A stretch of 64,000 bases of DNA from Impatiens glandulifera (GCF_907164915.1 NC_061864.1:3212389-3276388), one strand, 5' to 3'; positions 1 through 13,700 are shown, numbered from the stretch's first letter. A program made the numbers and translations. Notes: generated by a model from the letters alone, not told the origin.

Positions 1-1032
1 CTTGAATTCTCTTTTAAATTTTTAATGAAATAAATTCTCATATTAAAATTCAAAATAATATTTTCTGCTATTACATATCAATTTTAATTTTAAATTAAAA
101 TAAACTTTTTTCTAGGATTGTCATGATATTTTATGAAAAAATAATATCTTGTAATCAAATTAATATCAATATTGATTTTATAAGGTATTTGATCTTTGGT
201 TATTAGGGTTAGTTTAGGAAAAAAAATTAAAAGTTATATTTGATAAATTAAAAAAAAAATTAAAGATTAAAAGTCAAATTATATTCTTTTTAAAAAAAAA
301 AATAAATTTTATATAATTAAATATGAATAAGAAAATGATTATATTTTAAAATAAAAATTCTGAAAACCATTACATCAAACTAGTCAATTACTTAAAAACA
401 CACAATTGTGCTATTCTCTTTGGATCAGAAAAGTACAGCCTAATCAATGTACTCTCACAGTGTTTTAAAAACACACAATTATAGAAAAACTTATTTAAAA
501 GATCAAGGGTTTTAGTGAGTATAGATAAAAATAAATAATGCTAGCTTGAGGAGAAAAAAACATTTTTATTATTTCAAAATGAATTTCCAAAGGAATACAT
601 GATATAAAACCATGTTACTTTAAGCACAAATATATATTAATAAAGAAAGTATAAAACACTTAATATATGATAATTAAAAGTTAAAAAAATAAAGAAAAGT
701 GTGAAGAGTGGCAGTGGCCAGTGAGCACAGTACATGTGTACATGGACATATGTATAACGATGATTGCCAGCAACATGGCATGTGATGAGGGAAAGGGGTC
801 TTGTATTTATTCTTGTCGGTGGTCGGCAATTTTAATATCTTATTTATTTATTAATATTCACTCATACAACCAGAATAAAACACTAGAGATTCATTTAACA
901 TTTAAATTTACTAACTATTCACCCTAATAAGTAATAATCATAGTTTGATTCTACTTATAATAAAAGTGAATATAAGTAATATTCTAACTTATAAATTTAA
1001 TCGAAATTTGAATCACTTTAATCTGAGTTCTC

Positions 1033-1063
<31 letters not shown>

Positions 1064-1654
1064 AACGATGAGGCTTGTTTGACTAACACTTAAGGCGTGT
1101 ACACAGAAAGAAAATTCTATCTACCATGAGTTACCTACCAGTAAATAGTTTAATAGAGTAATTTGAGTTCATTTATTTATGGAGCAGGCAGGCAGAAAGA
1201 GAGTGCCATTATTATATATCTGTGAGACCTACTTCTTCTTCTTTCTTCTTCCTCCCCCCACTATTTCTTCAACCTCACACACACACACACACACACACAA
1301 ATAGAGAAACCAGACAGAAGAAAAAAAAAGAAAGAGTTCATTTGTCTGAAGGCCAGCAGCTAGTTGGAACCGAGGATAAATGGTAACTGCTGTTTAAGGT
1401 TGTTGTTTTGGATCTATATACTCTTTTATCCAAAGCACCAACAACCGACGGGGTACGTACACATCTATACTCCCATATTTAGCTACTATGAAAATGGCTC
1501 ATCATCAATTATTCATCTTCTTCTTCTTCATTCATTGTAAAGCAAGATCTCATAGTAATCTGCTCGAATAACTGATTGTATTCATAGTTTGTTTGTTTGT
1601 TTGTTTGTGTCCCTGTCTCTGCAGGTAATTAAGGTACTATTATTATTATTCATC
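1..1654. other. AT-rich upstream region and PMT leader
   Basis: No convincing coding sequence. It holds a run of 28 A at 1033-1060, a CA dinucleotide tract near 1276-1299, and a pyrimidine-rich leader before the methyltransferase start. A GT at about 1382 and a polypyrimidine-CAG at 1624 would allow a 5' UTR intron just before the start codon; this is an inference from splice signals only. Confidence 0.5.
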
Positions 1655-3721
1655 ATGAAACACAAAGATGATGATGAAAAACCAATCATTCACCCAGATA
1701 AAAGATCCAGACTATTTCCAATGTCGATCGTGTTCATCGTTCTATGCAGCTTCTCCTTCTATCTTGGAGGCAATTTTTGTTCTTATAACAAGAACAACAA
1801 CAACAACAACACGCACAGACTGTTTGATGATTCTCCAAAGAAAGCAGCAGCCATTGCTATCACCTCTGTACAGAAGATTAAACCAATTTCCTTCCCTCAA
1901 TGTTCCATTGATTATCAAGACTATACTCCCTGTACAGATCCAAAGGTATTTTAATTATCCTTCTTGCTTATTAGTTATAATAATATGAATGCTGATTGAT
2001 CAATTTATTTACAGAGATGGAGGAAGTACGGATTGCATCGGTTGACGTTCATGGAACGACATTGTCCGCCTGCCTTTGACAGGAAAGAATGCTTGGTTCC
2101 ACCTCCAAAGGGTTACAAGGTTCCGATCAAGTGGCCGCAGAGCAAGAATCAATGCTGGTATCGGAATGTGCCCTACAATTGGATCAACAAAGTTAAATCA
2201 AATCAGAATTGGCTAAGAAAAGAAGGGGAGAGGTTCCTCTTCCCTGGCGGAGGAACTATGTTTCCTAATGGCGTCAGTAAGTACGTTGATTCGATGGAAG
2301 CTCTCATCCCAGAAATGAAAGACGGTACAGTTAGAACCGCCATTGATACCGGCTGTGGTGTTGCTAGTTGGGGAGGTGATTTACTTGGACGTGGTATTTT
2401 GACTCTTTCACTTGCGCCTAGAGATAATCACGAAGCTCAAGTTCAATTTGCTCTAGAACGCGGAATTCCTGCAATTCTCGGCATTATCTCAACTCAGAGA
2501 CTTCCTTTCCCGTCTAATTCGTTTGACATGGCTCACTGCTCCAGATGTCTCATCCCCTGGACTGAATTCGGTAATTTCAAATTTGAACCAGTTTCTAGAA
2601 TATGAAGAAGAAGAAGAAATCATAATTAATTTTGAAATCTATTTTCTGTATATAGGTGGGGTTTATCTTCAAGAAATACATCGCATACTTCGACCGGGAG
2701 GATTCTGGGTTCTGTCCGGACCTCCGATCAACTACGAGAATCGTTGGAGAGGATGGAACACGACAATCGAAGCGCAGAAGTCAGATTTCGACAAGCTTCA
2801 AGATCTACTAACATCAATGTGCTTCAAGCTGTACAACAAGAAGGATGATATTGCAGTCTGGCAGAAAACTAAAGACGGCAACAATTGCTACTCGAAGCTA
2901 TCTGAACCGGAAGCCTACCCGCCCGCCTGCGACGACAGCATCGAACCGGACGCGGGATGGTACACCCCGCTCCGACATTGCGTCGTTGTCCCAGATCCTA
3001 ACCTGAAGAAACTCGCGTTAAAGTCGATTCCCAAGTGGCCGCAACGCCTCCATGTCGGTGCCGTTCGCGGCGGAAACGAGGGAGCGTTGAAGCAGGACGA
3101 GAGTAAGTGGAAGAAGAAGGCGAAGCATTATAAGAAGCTGGTCCCGGCGCTTGGATCGGATAAGATTAGAAACGTGATGGATATGAACACTGTATATGGA
3201 GGTTTGGCTGCCGCTTTGATAGATGCTCCTATATGGGTTATGAACGTGGTTTCTTCGTATGCGGAAAACACGCTCGCGGTTGTCTATGACAGAGGACTGA
3301 TCGGAACTTACCACGACTGGTAATTGGTAAACAACATATATTCATTTCCAGTAGTTGAATCTGATCTTATCTTAATACATGTAGGTGTGAGGCATTCTCT
3401 ACTTATCCTCGAACATACGATCTTCTTCACCTCGACGGCCTCTTTACGGCGGAGAATCACAGGTAACAATTTCGTTTTGGGTCGAAAATTGAGAATTGAA
3501 TTTGACAATAAATGATTGGCAGATGTGAGATGAAGTACGTGTTGCTGGAGATGGATAGGATTTTGAGGCCGAACGGGTACGCGATAATGAGGGAATCGAA
3601 CAACTACGTGGACGCGATTGCGATATTGGCGAAGGGGATGCGATGGGGTTGCCGGAAAGAAGATACTGAAAACGGCGGTGCTGGGAAAGAGAAGGTGTTG
3701 ATTTGCCAGAAGAAGATCTAG
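1655..3721 (+). CDS. Probable pectin methyltransferase (PMT family, DUF248)
   Basis: SAM-dependent methyltransferase of the plant PMT/QUASIMODO2-like family: type II Golgi membrane proteins thought to methylate cell-wall pectin. Five exons: 1655-1945, 2015-2570, 2656-3319, 3385-3462, 3523-3721. Phases join to a 595-residue protein, normal for the family (about 600). The short basic N-terminus is followed by one membrane anchor (about residues 20-38). The family block DPKRWRKYG...RHCPP spans the first splice. SAM-binding motif DTGCGVASWG is at residues 208-217, then CSRCLIPW and LRPGGFWVLSGPP. The second half holds NVMDMNTVYGG, the conserved [20 protein letters not shown] and the ending EMDRILRPNGYAI. 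The start is the first Met in frame with the acidic N-terminus; an upstream ATG at 1589 reads through intron-like sequence. Similarity seems closest to the PMT15-PMT18 clade, but I cannot prove the subgroup. Confidence 0.93.
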
Positions 3722-4794
3722 TATGCCTCAAACCAGAGTTCAAGATGAAGATGATGATATTTAAGAAAATTATTATTAATTATATATATTTTTTAAACAA
3801 AGCTAAATAGCAACTGTACTATTAATTAATTTAATATTTACATCTTTTGAATTTGGAAATGTAATACAATATTGACTTTATTAGAATGAAATGCTCTTAT
3901 ATACGTTCTATGTCACAATTAATCAATAGTCAAAAAATAATAATTTCATATGTATCTTGATTGAGAAATTTATATATTTGTAAAAATATATATATTTTTA
4001 GATTAATCTTAATATTATTATTATAGATTTTTTTTAAAAAAATAATTAAACTTAATATCATTATAATATATATTATGTGATACTATTTGTATTTGTACAC
4101 GTAATTATTATAAATTAAAAAAAATGGCTCATTTATCCCTTCAATCTCTAGCTAACTTTTATTTTATTTTATTTTAATGACTTTTCAACCTAAAATCTAA
4201 ACATACATTTAAGACCAAGGTCTCAATGTCTCGTTCTTTGGACGCACCATCGTCCGACCATCTAGATAATAAGTGGTGTATAATGAAGCCTTCGGTTAGG
4301 ATTCACAGTCGGGCGCCGATGATAAACTATACTTGTAGTTTCACTGAGTGTACAGACTCAATTTTAGAATGTTGGTAAGATTTCTGTGCTCAGAATAATT
4401 AGGAGAGCTTGGGAATTGTAAATTTGAAGTTATGATTGAGCTTTATTATAGTGGTACCACGAGGAGAATGAATATCTAGAATGGTTTGGACAACAATTAA
4501 TTTTGTTAAGGATAATTGAATGTACTTTTGAATTAATGATCTAATTTATTTATTTAGATTTAATTAAACATTAACTAATTTATAACTAGGCTAAATGAGC
4601 TGATAATATATATGTGTTATATGATATGAATTAGTTCTACGTGAGTTTATTTTATTTTTTTCATATTTTAATTTTAAGAATAATATGGAAAGAGTATAAA
4701 GAGATTGATTATATATAGAGAGTAAAATTACAGAGAGCAAAATACAGTTTTATCCCTTTCAGTTGGCGGAGGAGGAGGAGACGGAGCAGTTGCC
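3722..4794. other. Intergenic, AT-rich
   Basis: The 3' UTR of the methyltransferase presumably lies at the start. The rest is AT-rich. A more GC-balanced patch at about 4190-4480 has no open frame that I recognise and could be old transposon debris. Confidence 0.4.
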
Positions 4795-5418
4795 CTAGCG
4801 GCGGTGGTGGTGGTGTGGGGGTTGTTTAGGGATTGCGTCTTCATCAATAAATGAATTTTGGCGGGAAACAGGAACGGAAGAGGATAGCCTTGGATGATAG
4901 GTAGATATTCTGTTTCCATTCTCGTCGTAGCAAACGGCGTCGTCTTCTTCGTCTGGAACCCTACATCTCTCTCCCAGTATTATCGTCTTCTTCCAAATTG
5001 AATCTTCGTGCTTCAACACTTTCCCTTTCTTACCGGCTCCATGCATCACTTTCATGCTCAGGCTCATGAACAGTTGCTTCTTTGACGACGACGAAGAAGA
5101 CGACGACGACATTGCCGCCATGGATTTCGTCCTCAATTTCCGGTAATTCGGCGGAGGAGGAGGACCTGTATCCGCTGATGTTATTCCTGGCGGCAATGGT
5201 ATTGTCTTCTTCTTCTTCTTCTGTGCTTCCTCCTCTTCCTCCTCTTCATCATTGTCATCATAATTAATTGATTGCTCTGTTTCTCTTGCCCCCGCCGCCT
5301 TCGCGAATCGGTCTTTAGGTTTTTTAGTGTTTTCATCTTGGCTGTGATTGTGGTTGTGTTTGGTTGATGATGAGACCATTTTTTTCCTGAATAAACATAG
5401 GGATAAGAAAGCGACCAT
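4795..5418 (-). CDS. Small acidic plant protein with IWKK..LGERC motif
   Basis: Single-exon frame of 207 residues. It has a serine-rich N-terminus, a run of acidic residues (about 57-63) next to lysines, a proline-rich stretch (84-89), a serine run (about 103-111), then a conserved-looking C-terminal block: IWKKTIILGERCRVP (140-154) and YDENGNR (163-169). This type of block, with IW, GE/K-C, P and YD-x-x-G, recurs in a family of plant proteins of unknown function. The frame ends in a His/Arg tail just before TAG. Met14 (MVSSS) is an alternative start. Low-complexity stretches make this frame easy to over-predict, but the ordered C-terminal block argues that it is real. No function can be given. 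Confidence 0.7.
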   Translation of the reverse strand: MVAFLSLCLFRKKMVSSSTKHNHNHSQDENTKKPKDRFAKAAGARETEQSINYDDNDEEEEEEEAQKKKKKTIPLPPGITSADTGPPPPPNYRKLRTKSMAAMSSSSSSSSSKKQLFMSLSMKVMHGAGKKGKVLKHEDSIWKKTIILGERCRVPDEEDDAVCYDENGNRISTYHPRLSSSVPVSRQNSFIDEDAIPKQPPHHHHRR

Positions 5419-6783
5419 TGCAATGACCGCGGCGGCGAGCGAGCGAGGATGAGGATGGTGTTTGTTTGTTTGTTTGTATGTATTAATTAATGACGACGAA
5501 TTCTAATTAAACTGCTCCTTTTCTTTCAATTCAATTGCAGAGACGTCCTCTTCGTCTTCTTCGAAAATTATGAATATATTTTGGAAAAAGAAAACAAAAA
5601 AATTGGCAAAAGCTTGGAATGGAGATGAGAATGGGAGATAAAATTGGGTGATTTCGGCTATTTTTGGTTTAATTAGGGTTTTGTTCTAATTATGGCATTC
5701 CAAGGGGAAGAAACTAGCGGCGGAGGAGATATGCAGACTTCTCTCTCCCAATTATAAAATCTGACTTTACTCCTTTATTTAGTAACTATTTGTATTTTTT
5801 AAAATAATATAAAATAAAATAATAATTAACATGAAATATATATATAATAAATAATATTTTTAAAAGATTTATATCTTATTTAATACAAAATAATTTAAAT
5901 TAAATATTAGTTATGAATATATCAATGGGCTTCAAATGTATCTAGCTGGAGGAGGGAACACAAGTACCTGTATACAGCCCGATAGCCCATATTCAAAGGT
6001 CCATAATGTCAAAAAAAAAGATATGGGTTATTTAGTTATTGTTAGGCCCAGCTAATTCTAAAGAATATTTTGATACAAGGGTGGTGCGAAGATTGAAACG
6101 GATTTGTGCTTTATCGTCAGTTGAGTTATGAGACTCTTTTCAAAACACCGAATCAAAACAAAATTGGAATATGATTACAATTATCTTTAAATTCAATCAA
6201 GTCAAATCAAATTAATTAGGTTAAATATTTTTAAAAGATAATCACGACACCTCTTGAACTTTTATCCTTAAAAGTCTTTTGAAACAACTTATATGAATTA
6301 CATATGTAGTTTTTTTTTTTTTTTTTTTCATTTTACCTATATATCATATATGAATTTTGTATGAATTCTATTTCGTTTTTCTATGTAATTGCCTATTTTC
6401 AAAGTTATTATATTAATTTTCTCTTACCTTTCATTGGTGGGATTGTTTATTTATATTTTTCAACATTTTAATATAATATGATATTTATTCTTTTATAAAA
6501 GACAACAATTTCAAGATGTAATACACCTTCTCTAAATAGTACGTAATATCTCATGTAATGTTATTAAGGGGACTTAATTCCTCGCTACAATCCAAGTATT
6601 AAGGAACTAAATATTAATGTTATTGAAGACAAACAAAATAGATGAAGGGATAATATAAAATAATAAAAAAAAGCTCAATATCAAATATTTATGGATGATG
6701 TTTTTTTTGAAAAATCGAATAAATATTTGTACGTACATTAGAGAAGATGCTCAAATATATAAATAAAATAAGTATTGGTCAAT
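5419..6783. other. Intergenic, AT-rich
   Basis: Leader and promoter of the small acidic protein gene at the left edge, with TTTG repeats near 5460. No gene, RNA or element recognised in the rest. Confidence 0.4.
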
Positions 6784-8196
6784 TAGCTAGCTAGGTTAGC
6801 AAGTGGGTTGAACCATTTCCTGTCCTACCCACCTTTCAAACAATTTTTCCCAAACTACCCACCTTTTCATTCACATTCCCAAACTACCCACCTTTCTCTC
6901 TCTAAATCATTAATCAACCTATTAATTAACTCACTCTCTATCTTAACCCACTAATTAACTCTCTCTCTCTCTAAACCTATTAATTAGCTCCTTTCTCTCT
7001 CTCTTTCAACTATTAATTAATATCCTCACTTTTAAACTATTAATTAATTCAATTGAAATATATTATATAAATATTAAAATAAAATAACACATATGTTTTA
7101 TTTTTATTTAAATCTATAAATATAATATATATTTCAAATTAAATACACTAAATTAAATAATTTAAATAACTATTATAAATTAAAATAAAATAGAATACAT
7201 TACATAAACGGGAACTTGAAATAAAATATATTACATAAACATTAAAATAAAATACATTACATCACAATAAAATACATAACATAAACATTACAATAAAATA
7301 AAATACATAATAAATATTAATCACGTTCAATATACAATAAAATAATAAAATGCATATTTTATCTTTATAATTCAATTTTTTTATATATTTGAAATTGCGA
7401 CGTTTAATGACCTTCAAAATGGTCAAATTTATTGTCAAAGGTCAAGAGAATTATTTGAAACTGTTGAGAAAAAAACATCATCACACAAGGTTATTCCATA
7501 CAATGAACAAAGAGGAGTCTTCGAAATCGTTACTGCACAATACAGAACCATAAATGGATATTGAAAGGGTGGTAACAAACATAATGTGGATTTATATAGA
7601 GGTTTTTGCTCTAGTGGAAAATGGAGTAGATATCATAAAATTGAATTATAAAGATAAAATATGCATTTTATTGTATATTGAACGTGATTAATATTTATTA
7701 TGTATTTTATTTTATTGTAATGTTTATGTTATGTATTTTATTGTGATGTAATGTATTTTATTTTAATGTTTATGTAATATATTTTAATGTATTCTATTTT
7801 ATTTTATTTTATAATAGCTATTTAAATTATTTAATTTAGTATATTTAATTGGAACTATATATATTATATTTATAGATTTAAATAAAAATAAAAATATGTG
7901 TTATTTTATTTTAATATTTATATAATATATTTCAATTGAATTAATTAATAGTTTAAAAGTGAGGATATTAATTAATAGTTGAAAGAGAGATAAAGTTAAT
8001 TAATGAGTTTAGAGAGAGGGGAAGTTAATTAGTGGGTTAAGATAGAGAGTGAGTTAATTAATGGGTTGATTAATGATTTAGAGAGAGAAAGATGGGTAGT
8101 TTGGGAATGTGAATGAAAAGATGGGTAGTTTGGGAAAAATTGTTTGAAAGGTGGGTAGGACAGGCAATGGTTCAAGTGGGTTATCCAATAGCTAGC
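6784..8196. mobile_element. Foldback Mutator-like element with ~0.55-0.6 kb inverted arms
   Basis: Two long inverted arms (about 6792-7382 and 7638-8188) flank a 255-bp centre. Arm features seen in mirror order include CCTGTCCTACCCACC, a doubled CCCAAACTACCCACC, CTCACTCTCTATCTTAACCC, and, nearest the centre, ATTAATCACGTTCAATATAC. TAGCTAGC stands directly outside both ends (6784-6791 and 8189-8196) and is a candidate 8-bp target duplication; the outermost 20 bp of the arms are diverged, so the exact ends are uncertain. The centre encodes a transposase scrap (separate entry), which assigns the element to MULEs. It is non-autonomous. Confidence 0.85.
7391..7645 (+). pseudogene. MULE transposase remnant (SWIM zinc-finger region)
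   Basis: In the frame of 7403 the centre of the foldback element reads FNDLQNGQIYC, then RSRELFETVEKK, then GVFEIVTAQYR, a stop (TGA near 7560), and then HNVDLYRGFCSSGKW. The pattern 'V-F-E-V ... VDL ... C-x-C-x-W' is the region before and into the SWIM zinc finger of plant MuDR-type transposases. The second finger cysteine is replaced by serine and the distal C-x-H half is missing, so no active protein can be made. About 80 codons remain. Confidence 0.7.
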
Positions 8197-9457
8197 CATT
8201 ATACCTGTGTTTGTGTAAGCACCCACGTCATCACCCACTCCAAAAAGAGAAAGTCTATATTTCTTAAACTAACGATCACTTCTAAAAGCGGAAACTTTTT
8301 ATTTTTATTTTCTTGTTAAACCATATCTTGAATTAAATATCCTTAACTCGAACAATCAAAATCTCTAATAGTATTAATTTTAATAGATATAGTATATAGT
8401 AGAGATATCACATAACAATTAAGTGATATTATTCCAGCTGATGATTGGTTAATCACTTTGACTTTCATAATGGGACATTAATTAATCCATCTAATTATGT
8501 ATAATTAATGCTTAAGCATATTTACTTTAATTTTGGCAACGTCATTTAGTATTTAATTAATTATACAATTCATGATGAAAAGCATATTTACTTTTAGACG
8601 TTAGAATAATTATTAATTAGGGACAAAATTAAATTAATTACATGTTAATTTGCATCATTCAACATATAATTCAATATATAGTCTATGTGACGTATGAAAT
8701 CGTGAAGCATGTATTTGCCAAGTTATCTGTCATTATATCTTTGACATCCTTAACTAACAAACAACCGTGTTTGCGGTCCATAAAACACTAGCATCAATTG
8801 AGATTCTTAATATTGTTTAGATTAAAATAAACTGATAATGTAAAATTTATTTGGATCTGGTTACAAGTTTAACAATATTTGTCCCTTTAGTCATTCTTTT
8901 AATTGATAGAACTCTCAACTTCATCCAAAGTGGATATAGTCCATATTGGCTTGATCGAGTTATTAATGAAACTCTAGCACGTACGTGTAACGGTGTACGT
9001 GTACATATAAGAAAATGAAAGAAATGGATCGAGCTCGTCTTTGTATAACTTTGGTTTTGGATTTTCATTATCCAGAGGTATATATATATGGTGATACTGG
9101 AATGGCTTTAGAGAGTAATGAAATAGTTATATGTTTATAAATTTAGAAAGTTAGTATGATTCTTAGTGGTTACCCTCACTTCAACCTAAAGCGTGATCGA
9201 ACCTGTGATCATTGGTAATAACCGGCGTCTTTTAGCTAGGCACTAACTCTTTAACACATGAACTATTTTAGTTATTATAAACACGACAAACTAGAATGCA
9301 TGCATCAAATAATGGAATTGGGTGTGTGAGGATGAGGATAAAAAAGGATAGAGAAGAATTAAAGCTAGAGAATTATTTAGGATGGGACACTCACTAGCTT
9401 GTTAAAAAAGTAGTAGTAGTATTATTGCATGTTAATTACTTAAAGTAAAATATAAGG
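8197..9457. other. Intergenic, AT-rich
   Basis: No coding sequence or named repeat recognised. The open frame on the minus strand near 8850-9070 has no plausible protein features. Confidence 0.35.
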
Positions 9458-9460
9458 TAA

Positions 9461-9729
9461 GGGCTTGTTCGGATTAGAGTTTTTTAAAAAAATTAGAGGG
9501 AGATAATAATAATGATTGGTGATGATTTTGAGAAAGTGATGATTATTTTTGTAAAATGACTTAAAGGGTATTGATATATATAAATAAAATAAAATAAAAA
9601 ATAATAATTTAAAATAGAGGGTGTTTTAGTATTTTGGTTAATGAAATGAGTGATGTGATTGTTTAGAAGTGATTGATTAGAAAATTGATTTTGTTTGGAT
9701 TTTTTAAATAATCCAAAGAGAACAAGGCC
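9461..9729. mobile_element. Tourist-like MITE, copy 1 (269 bp)
   Basis: Starts GGGCTTGTTCGGATTAG and ends with the inverse, TTTGG...GAACAAGGCC. Flanked by TAA on the left and TGA on the right, a TWA duplication with one change. The inside, with TAATGATTGGTGATGATTTT and later TAAAGGGTATTGATATAT, is shared with the copy at 37770-38034. TWA duplication and a GGC/GGG-type end indicate PIF/Harbinger (Tourist). Confidence 0.8.
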
Positions 9730-9732
9730 TGA

Positions 9733-10724
9733 GAAGGAACCAATGAATTTGACGACCTTTCCGGAAAGTTGCTGCTGATGCTAACTAGGCAAAAAAAAAC
9801 AAAGATTCTAATAACTAGCTAGCTAGCTAGCTTCCATATAAATAAAAGAAAGCATAATCATGATGATGACTCATTGAAATTCTTCAAAGTAAAATAATAT
9901 ATATTTAATGTATTAGCGGTACTGATGAAAGCACGAAAGAGATCAACTCTCAGATTTATTCCGATTTAATTATTATATATTACCCATCAATCATCATGAA
10001 AAATATATATATACCCTCCACCCTCCCTGCATGCATGAATGTATTAATTCCTGATCATCCCTATATATATATATAATTAAGTCTCAACTCTCTTCATGAT
10101 CATCAACATCGATCTAGCTATATAATTAATTGTGTGATCTCTCATGCATGCATGGCTCATAATTAATTTACAGGAAAGGCAGGTAATTAATTAAGTAAGT
10201 AATTAGGGAGGTGACAGAAGAGAGTGAGCACACATGGCCTTTTCTTGCATTATTCATTCATTCATATGCTTGAAGCTCTGCGTGCTCACCCTCTATCTGT
10301 CATATCCCCCCAATACATAATTTAATTACATTTTTATTTCAGTTTAATTTGCTTTTACATATTCATAACATCTTCAATTATGTTTAATTCCATCTATTAT
10401 TCATGTTGTTAAGCAGAGATCCAGCATCGCTTACATCGTAACAATGAAAAAATGTATCATTATGCATGGCTAGTCAATGACACGGGATCGATCGATCTAA
10501 TGGGCTACAACATATTTGTTTCTGTCTTAATTTGAATTATATATATATATTCTAACTTTTCCTCACCTATTTGAATTCAAATAAATTATACTGTTATTAA
10601 GGAATAAGAATATCTCCAAATAAATTCATTAATAATGATAAATAAAAAAAAATACTCCGTTCAACAAATTACTTAACATAATTTAATATATTATTAGTGT
10701 ACATAACACCAAAACACAACAACT
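9733..10724. other. Intergenic and 3' flank of METTL2-like gene
   Basis: AT-rich, with GCTAGCTAGCTAGCT-like repeats near 9820 and purine/pyrimidine-rich patches. No gene seen. The last part is presumably the 3' UTR of the minus-strand methyltransferase gene. Confidence 0.35.
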
Positions 10725-13700
10725 TCAACTGGCCACTCTCTCAAAGTACATAATATGTAGAGCCTTGCTCGGTATGAAATCTTCTGCATCATCATCATCA
10801 TCGATTTCTCCAAACCAGCTCCTAATAATACTCCTCCTCCTCCCATCTGAACCGGCACACGACTCAACTCCACTCTGCCAATCATCAACCAGCCGAAACC
10901 CAAACCGAGATGCAGTCAACAAGATCGATTGCTGGTCAACCCTACGCAACACATGGCATAGAATCAAAGCCGACGAACGCCCGTCTCCACCTGAAATCAG
11001 CAGCTCCTTTGCAGTAGAAAACAAAGGCGATATTGCTTCTGCAACATAAGTCACGTCTGTGCCCAGTATAACATCAAAACCTCTCGTGTCCTCGTTCAAA
11101 ACTAATTTCAAGGCTTGCAATTGGTCCGAGTTTCCCCATTCAAGCCTCTTTATCATCAGTTTCTTGTTGATTGACTCATCATTCAAATTCAATTCAATGT
11201 TATCTGTCAGGAGGGAGATTGCCTTTTCATCTCCATCTGTGGCAACCACAAGATTAGCAGATTTAACAGCAACCATGGAACATATACCAGCGCAACCACA
11301 TCCCAGTTCTAGGACTCTTTTTCCCTCGCAGATGGAGGGATTTCGTTCCAAGATGGATGCCATTAACCGTGCTGATTCCCAGAGCATTAGTCCCGTTGAT
11401 TTACATGTGTGCTGAAACTCCTTCGGAAGGACTTTTATCTTGAACCTGCTCTCTTTTAGGTTTACCTCAATAATCTGATCAGAGGGATAATCATTTTAGA
11501 ATAATAAATTTGTACAACTACTTATCACCATATTGTTTTTTACCTCATCATTAGAATTTGAGATACCAAACATGTCAGCAGCCACACCTTCTGACATATC
11601 TATTACAGTTTCGTCACCAATGGCTGCATCAACCTCCAGTCTTGTATTAGCACCTCGTAATCTGAATGCAGCTTGGATCCAACGACTGAAAATTATTACA
11701 TATTGTCAGTAACCTCCTTAAAATTAAAAATTACAGTAAAAAATTATAGTTTACCGGTTCATCACAATCTCCCTTGAACGATTCTCCACTTGTTTGCAAC
11801 ATATATTACTTTCTTTCATGTCAAATCCATTTTCTTCAAATAAATTGGCAAGGAACTCTTCGGAAAAATAGAATGCACGCTGGAAAACACAAGAAACAAA
11901 CAGAACAACTTTTGTTCAGAAAAATTCGTAGATATTCTTGTGAGAATTTCATCTAGACCAACTTACCGTGCCATCCCCTCTCACATAAAAGTTTTCACTG
12001 AGCTTTTGATCCTTACAAATGAACCTTTCCTGAATATGGAGCATCGAGATGTTAAACAAGACAACATGCCATGAAATGGTTAGTTGAATCATTAACTAAA
12101 ATATCCTTAATTGATTCTTTATAATTTTTAAAAATATTAAATAAAGAACATTTTGGTCATTTACCAAATAATCTTACTATTCATTGAACAAGATATTTTC
12201 CAAACAAAAACAAAACAGATTATTTCAAAATAACCCTAGACTTCAAATCCTTCATTCCTACTTAAGAGTGCATATACATACACTCAAAAGCTCAAAAGAA
12301 AATTATTGTGGGAATCTAACCTGAGCAAGATCCCCTGTAGCATAATCACGGAACAACAAACAACCACCTGGCTGTGAATGAAGAATTAGATTTAGACATT
12401 TAGTTAATACATTTATCAACTGAATTTTGTAACTTCGTTATCATCTCTTTACCTTAAGAACTTTGCTTATATTCTTGATTGCCAGAGGCATCTTCTCAGG
12501 GGAAACTGCAGACAAGACAAATATCTGCTTAACAAGTCAGCTAGTCAATACCAGATATCATGCACAAAAAGAATGCTAAAAAAGTCTTGGACAATTTAAC
12601 TACACACTCAATGAAGCTTCAGAGAAAAATAACTTCAGCCTCATAATGATTAATATCAGGGTAATTCTCACTAAGAGACTAAGGTCTCAAATTCAATTCG
12701 CACTAAAAGCACATTTGGTTGTGGGAAGTTGTGCAGACTCATCTAAGATAAACTCTGGTCCAAAAAAGGGGAAAAATATCAATATTCTGTTGAAGTACCA
12801 TGGTAACAACATCAACGGAAGAAGGAGGAATATTCTGGCTCAAATCATCAGCTGTCAGATCGCACACAAATGCATTTACGCGGGCCTCACTGAAGTCCTT
12901 GTGTGCCTAGCAAATTACAGCATCCACATTTTGATTATTCATGATATCAACCATTCAAAATCAATAAGAAATGAAATCCAGAAGTTAAAAAAACAATATT
13001 GGGCTTAGCATGACATAAATTTGATAGTTGCATTTACCATAAAAGTAAAAAAAATGTGTGCAGAAAGTTTGCAGGATCAGCTGATTGAACTAACAAATGT
13101 TCCATAATACTTTCATAAATGAAAAATGTTCCAGATTTTATGGTTTCTAGCAGTTATAAAAATAATGTTAACCTCTAAAAACTCATCAAGTTTCTGTTTA
13201 TTCTTAAATTTTGGAAACTAAATCTTGAAACATAGTTTGTTGTAGTTGGGTATGACAAAGAGACAAACCTTAACCAGGTTAACTGCTCGTGTCGAGAAAT
13301 CACATGCATGAATGAATATATCTGGGTATGTAGCAATCAAAGGGAAGATGGTGTTGCCAGCTCCACACCCAACCTGTTCAAAGCACAAAATAAATTTATT
13401 GTATATACCTGGACCATTCTTTACTAGACAGTAAACCAATTTTTTAAGTTGCCCTAGACCATTCTTTACTAGTAAATAGATTGAAATAGCAGGTGGGAAG
13501 TATGACTTAAACACAACTCAAAAAATTCATATAAATACTCTTGCAATCAATGACAGCCGATGAACATCATTTCTGTTGTAAACCATTTTCATCATTTTTT
13601 TTTTTCTTTTTATCTCTTCTTGTTTCTGTATAGACCACGGTTTTTTTCCTTGGAGTAGGCTAGCACAACATCCCCCCGTCATGACCCCCACTTCAATTAA

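Noticed and set aside
3018..3743. Minus-strand frames of 66-99 codons over the methyltransferase exons
   Set aside because: Shadows of the real coding strand, no family marks.
12646..13008. 120-codon plus-strand frame
   Set aside because: Antisense to exon 12799-12906 of the METTL2-like gene and its introns.
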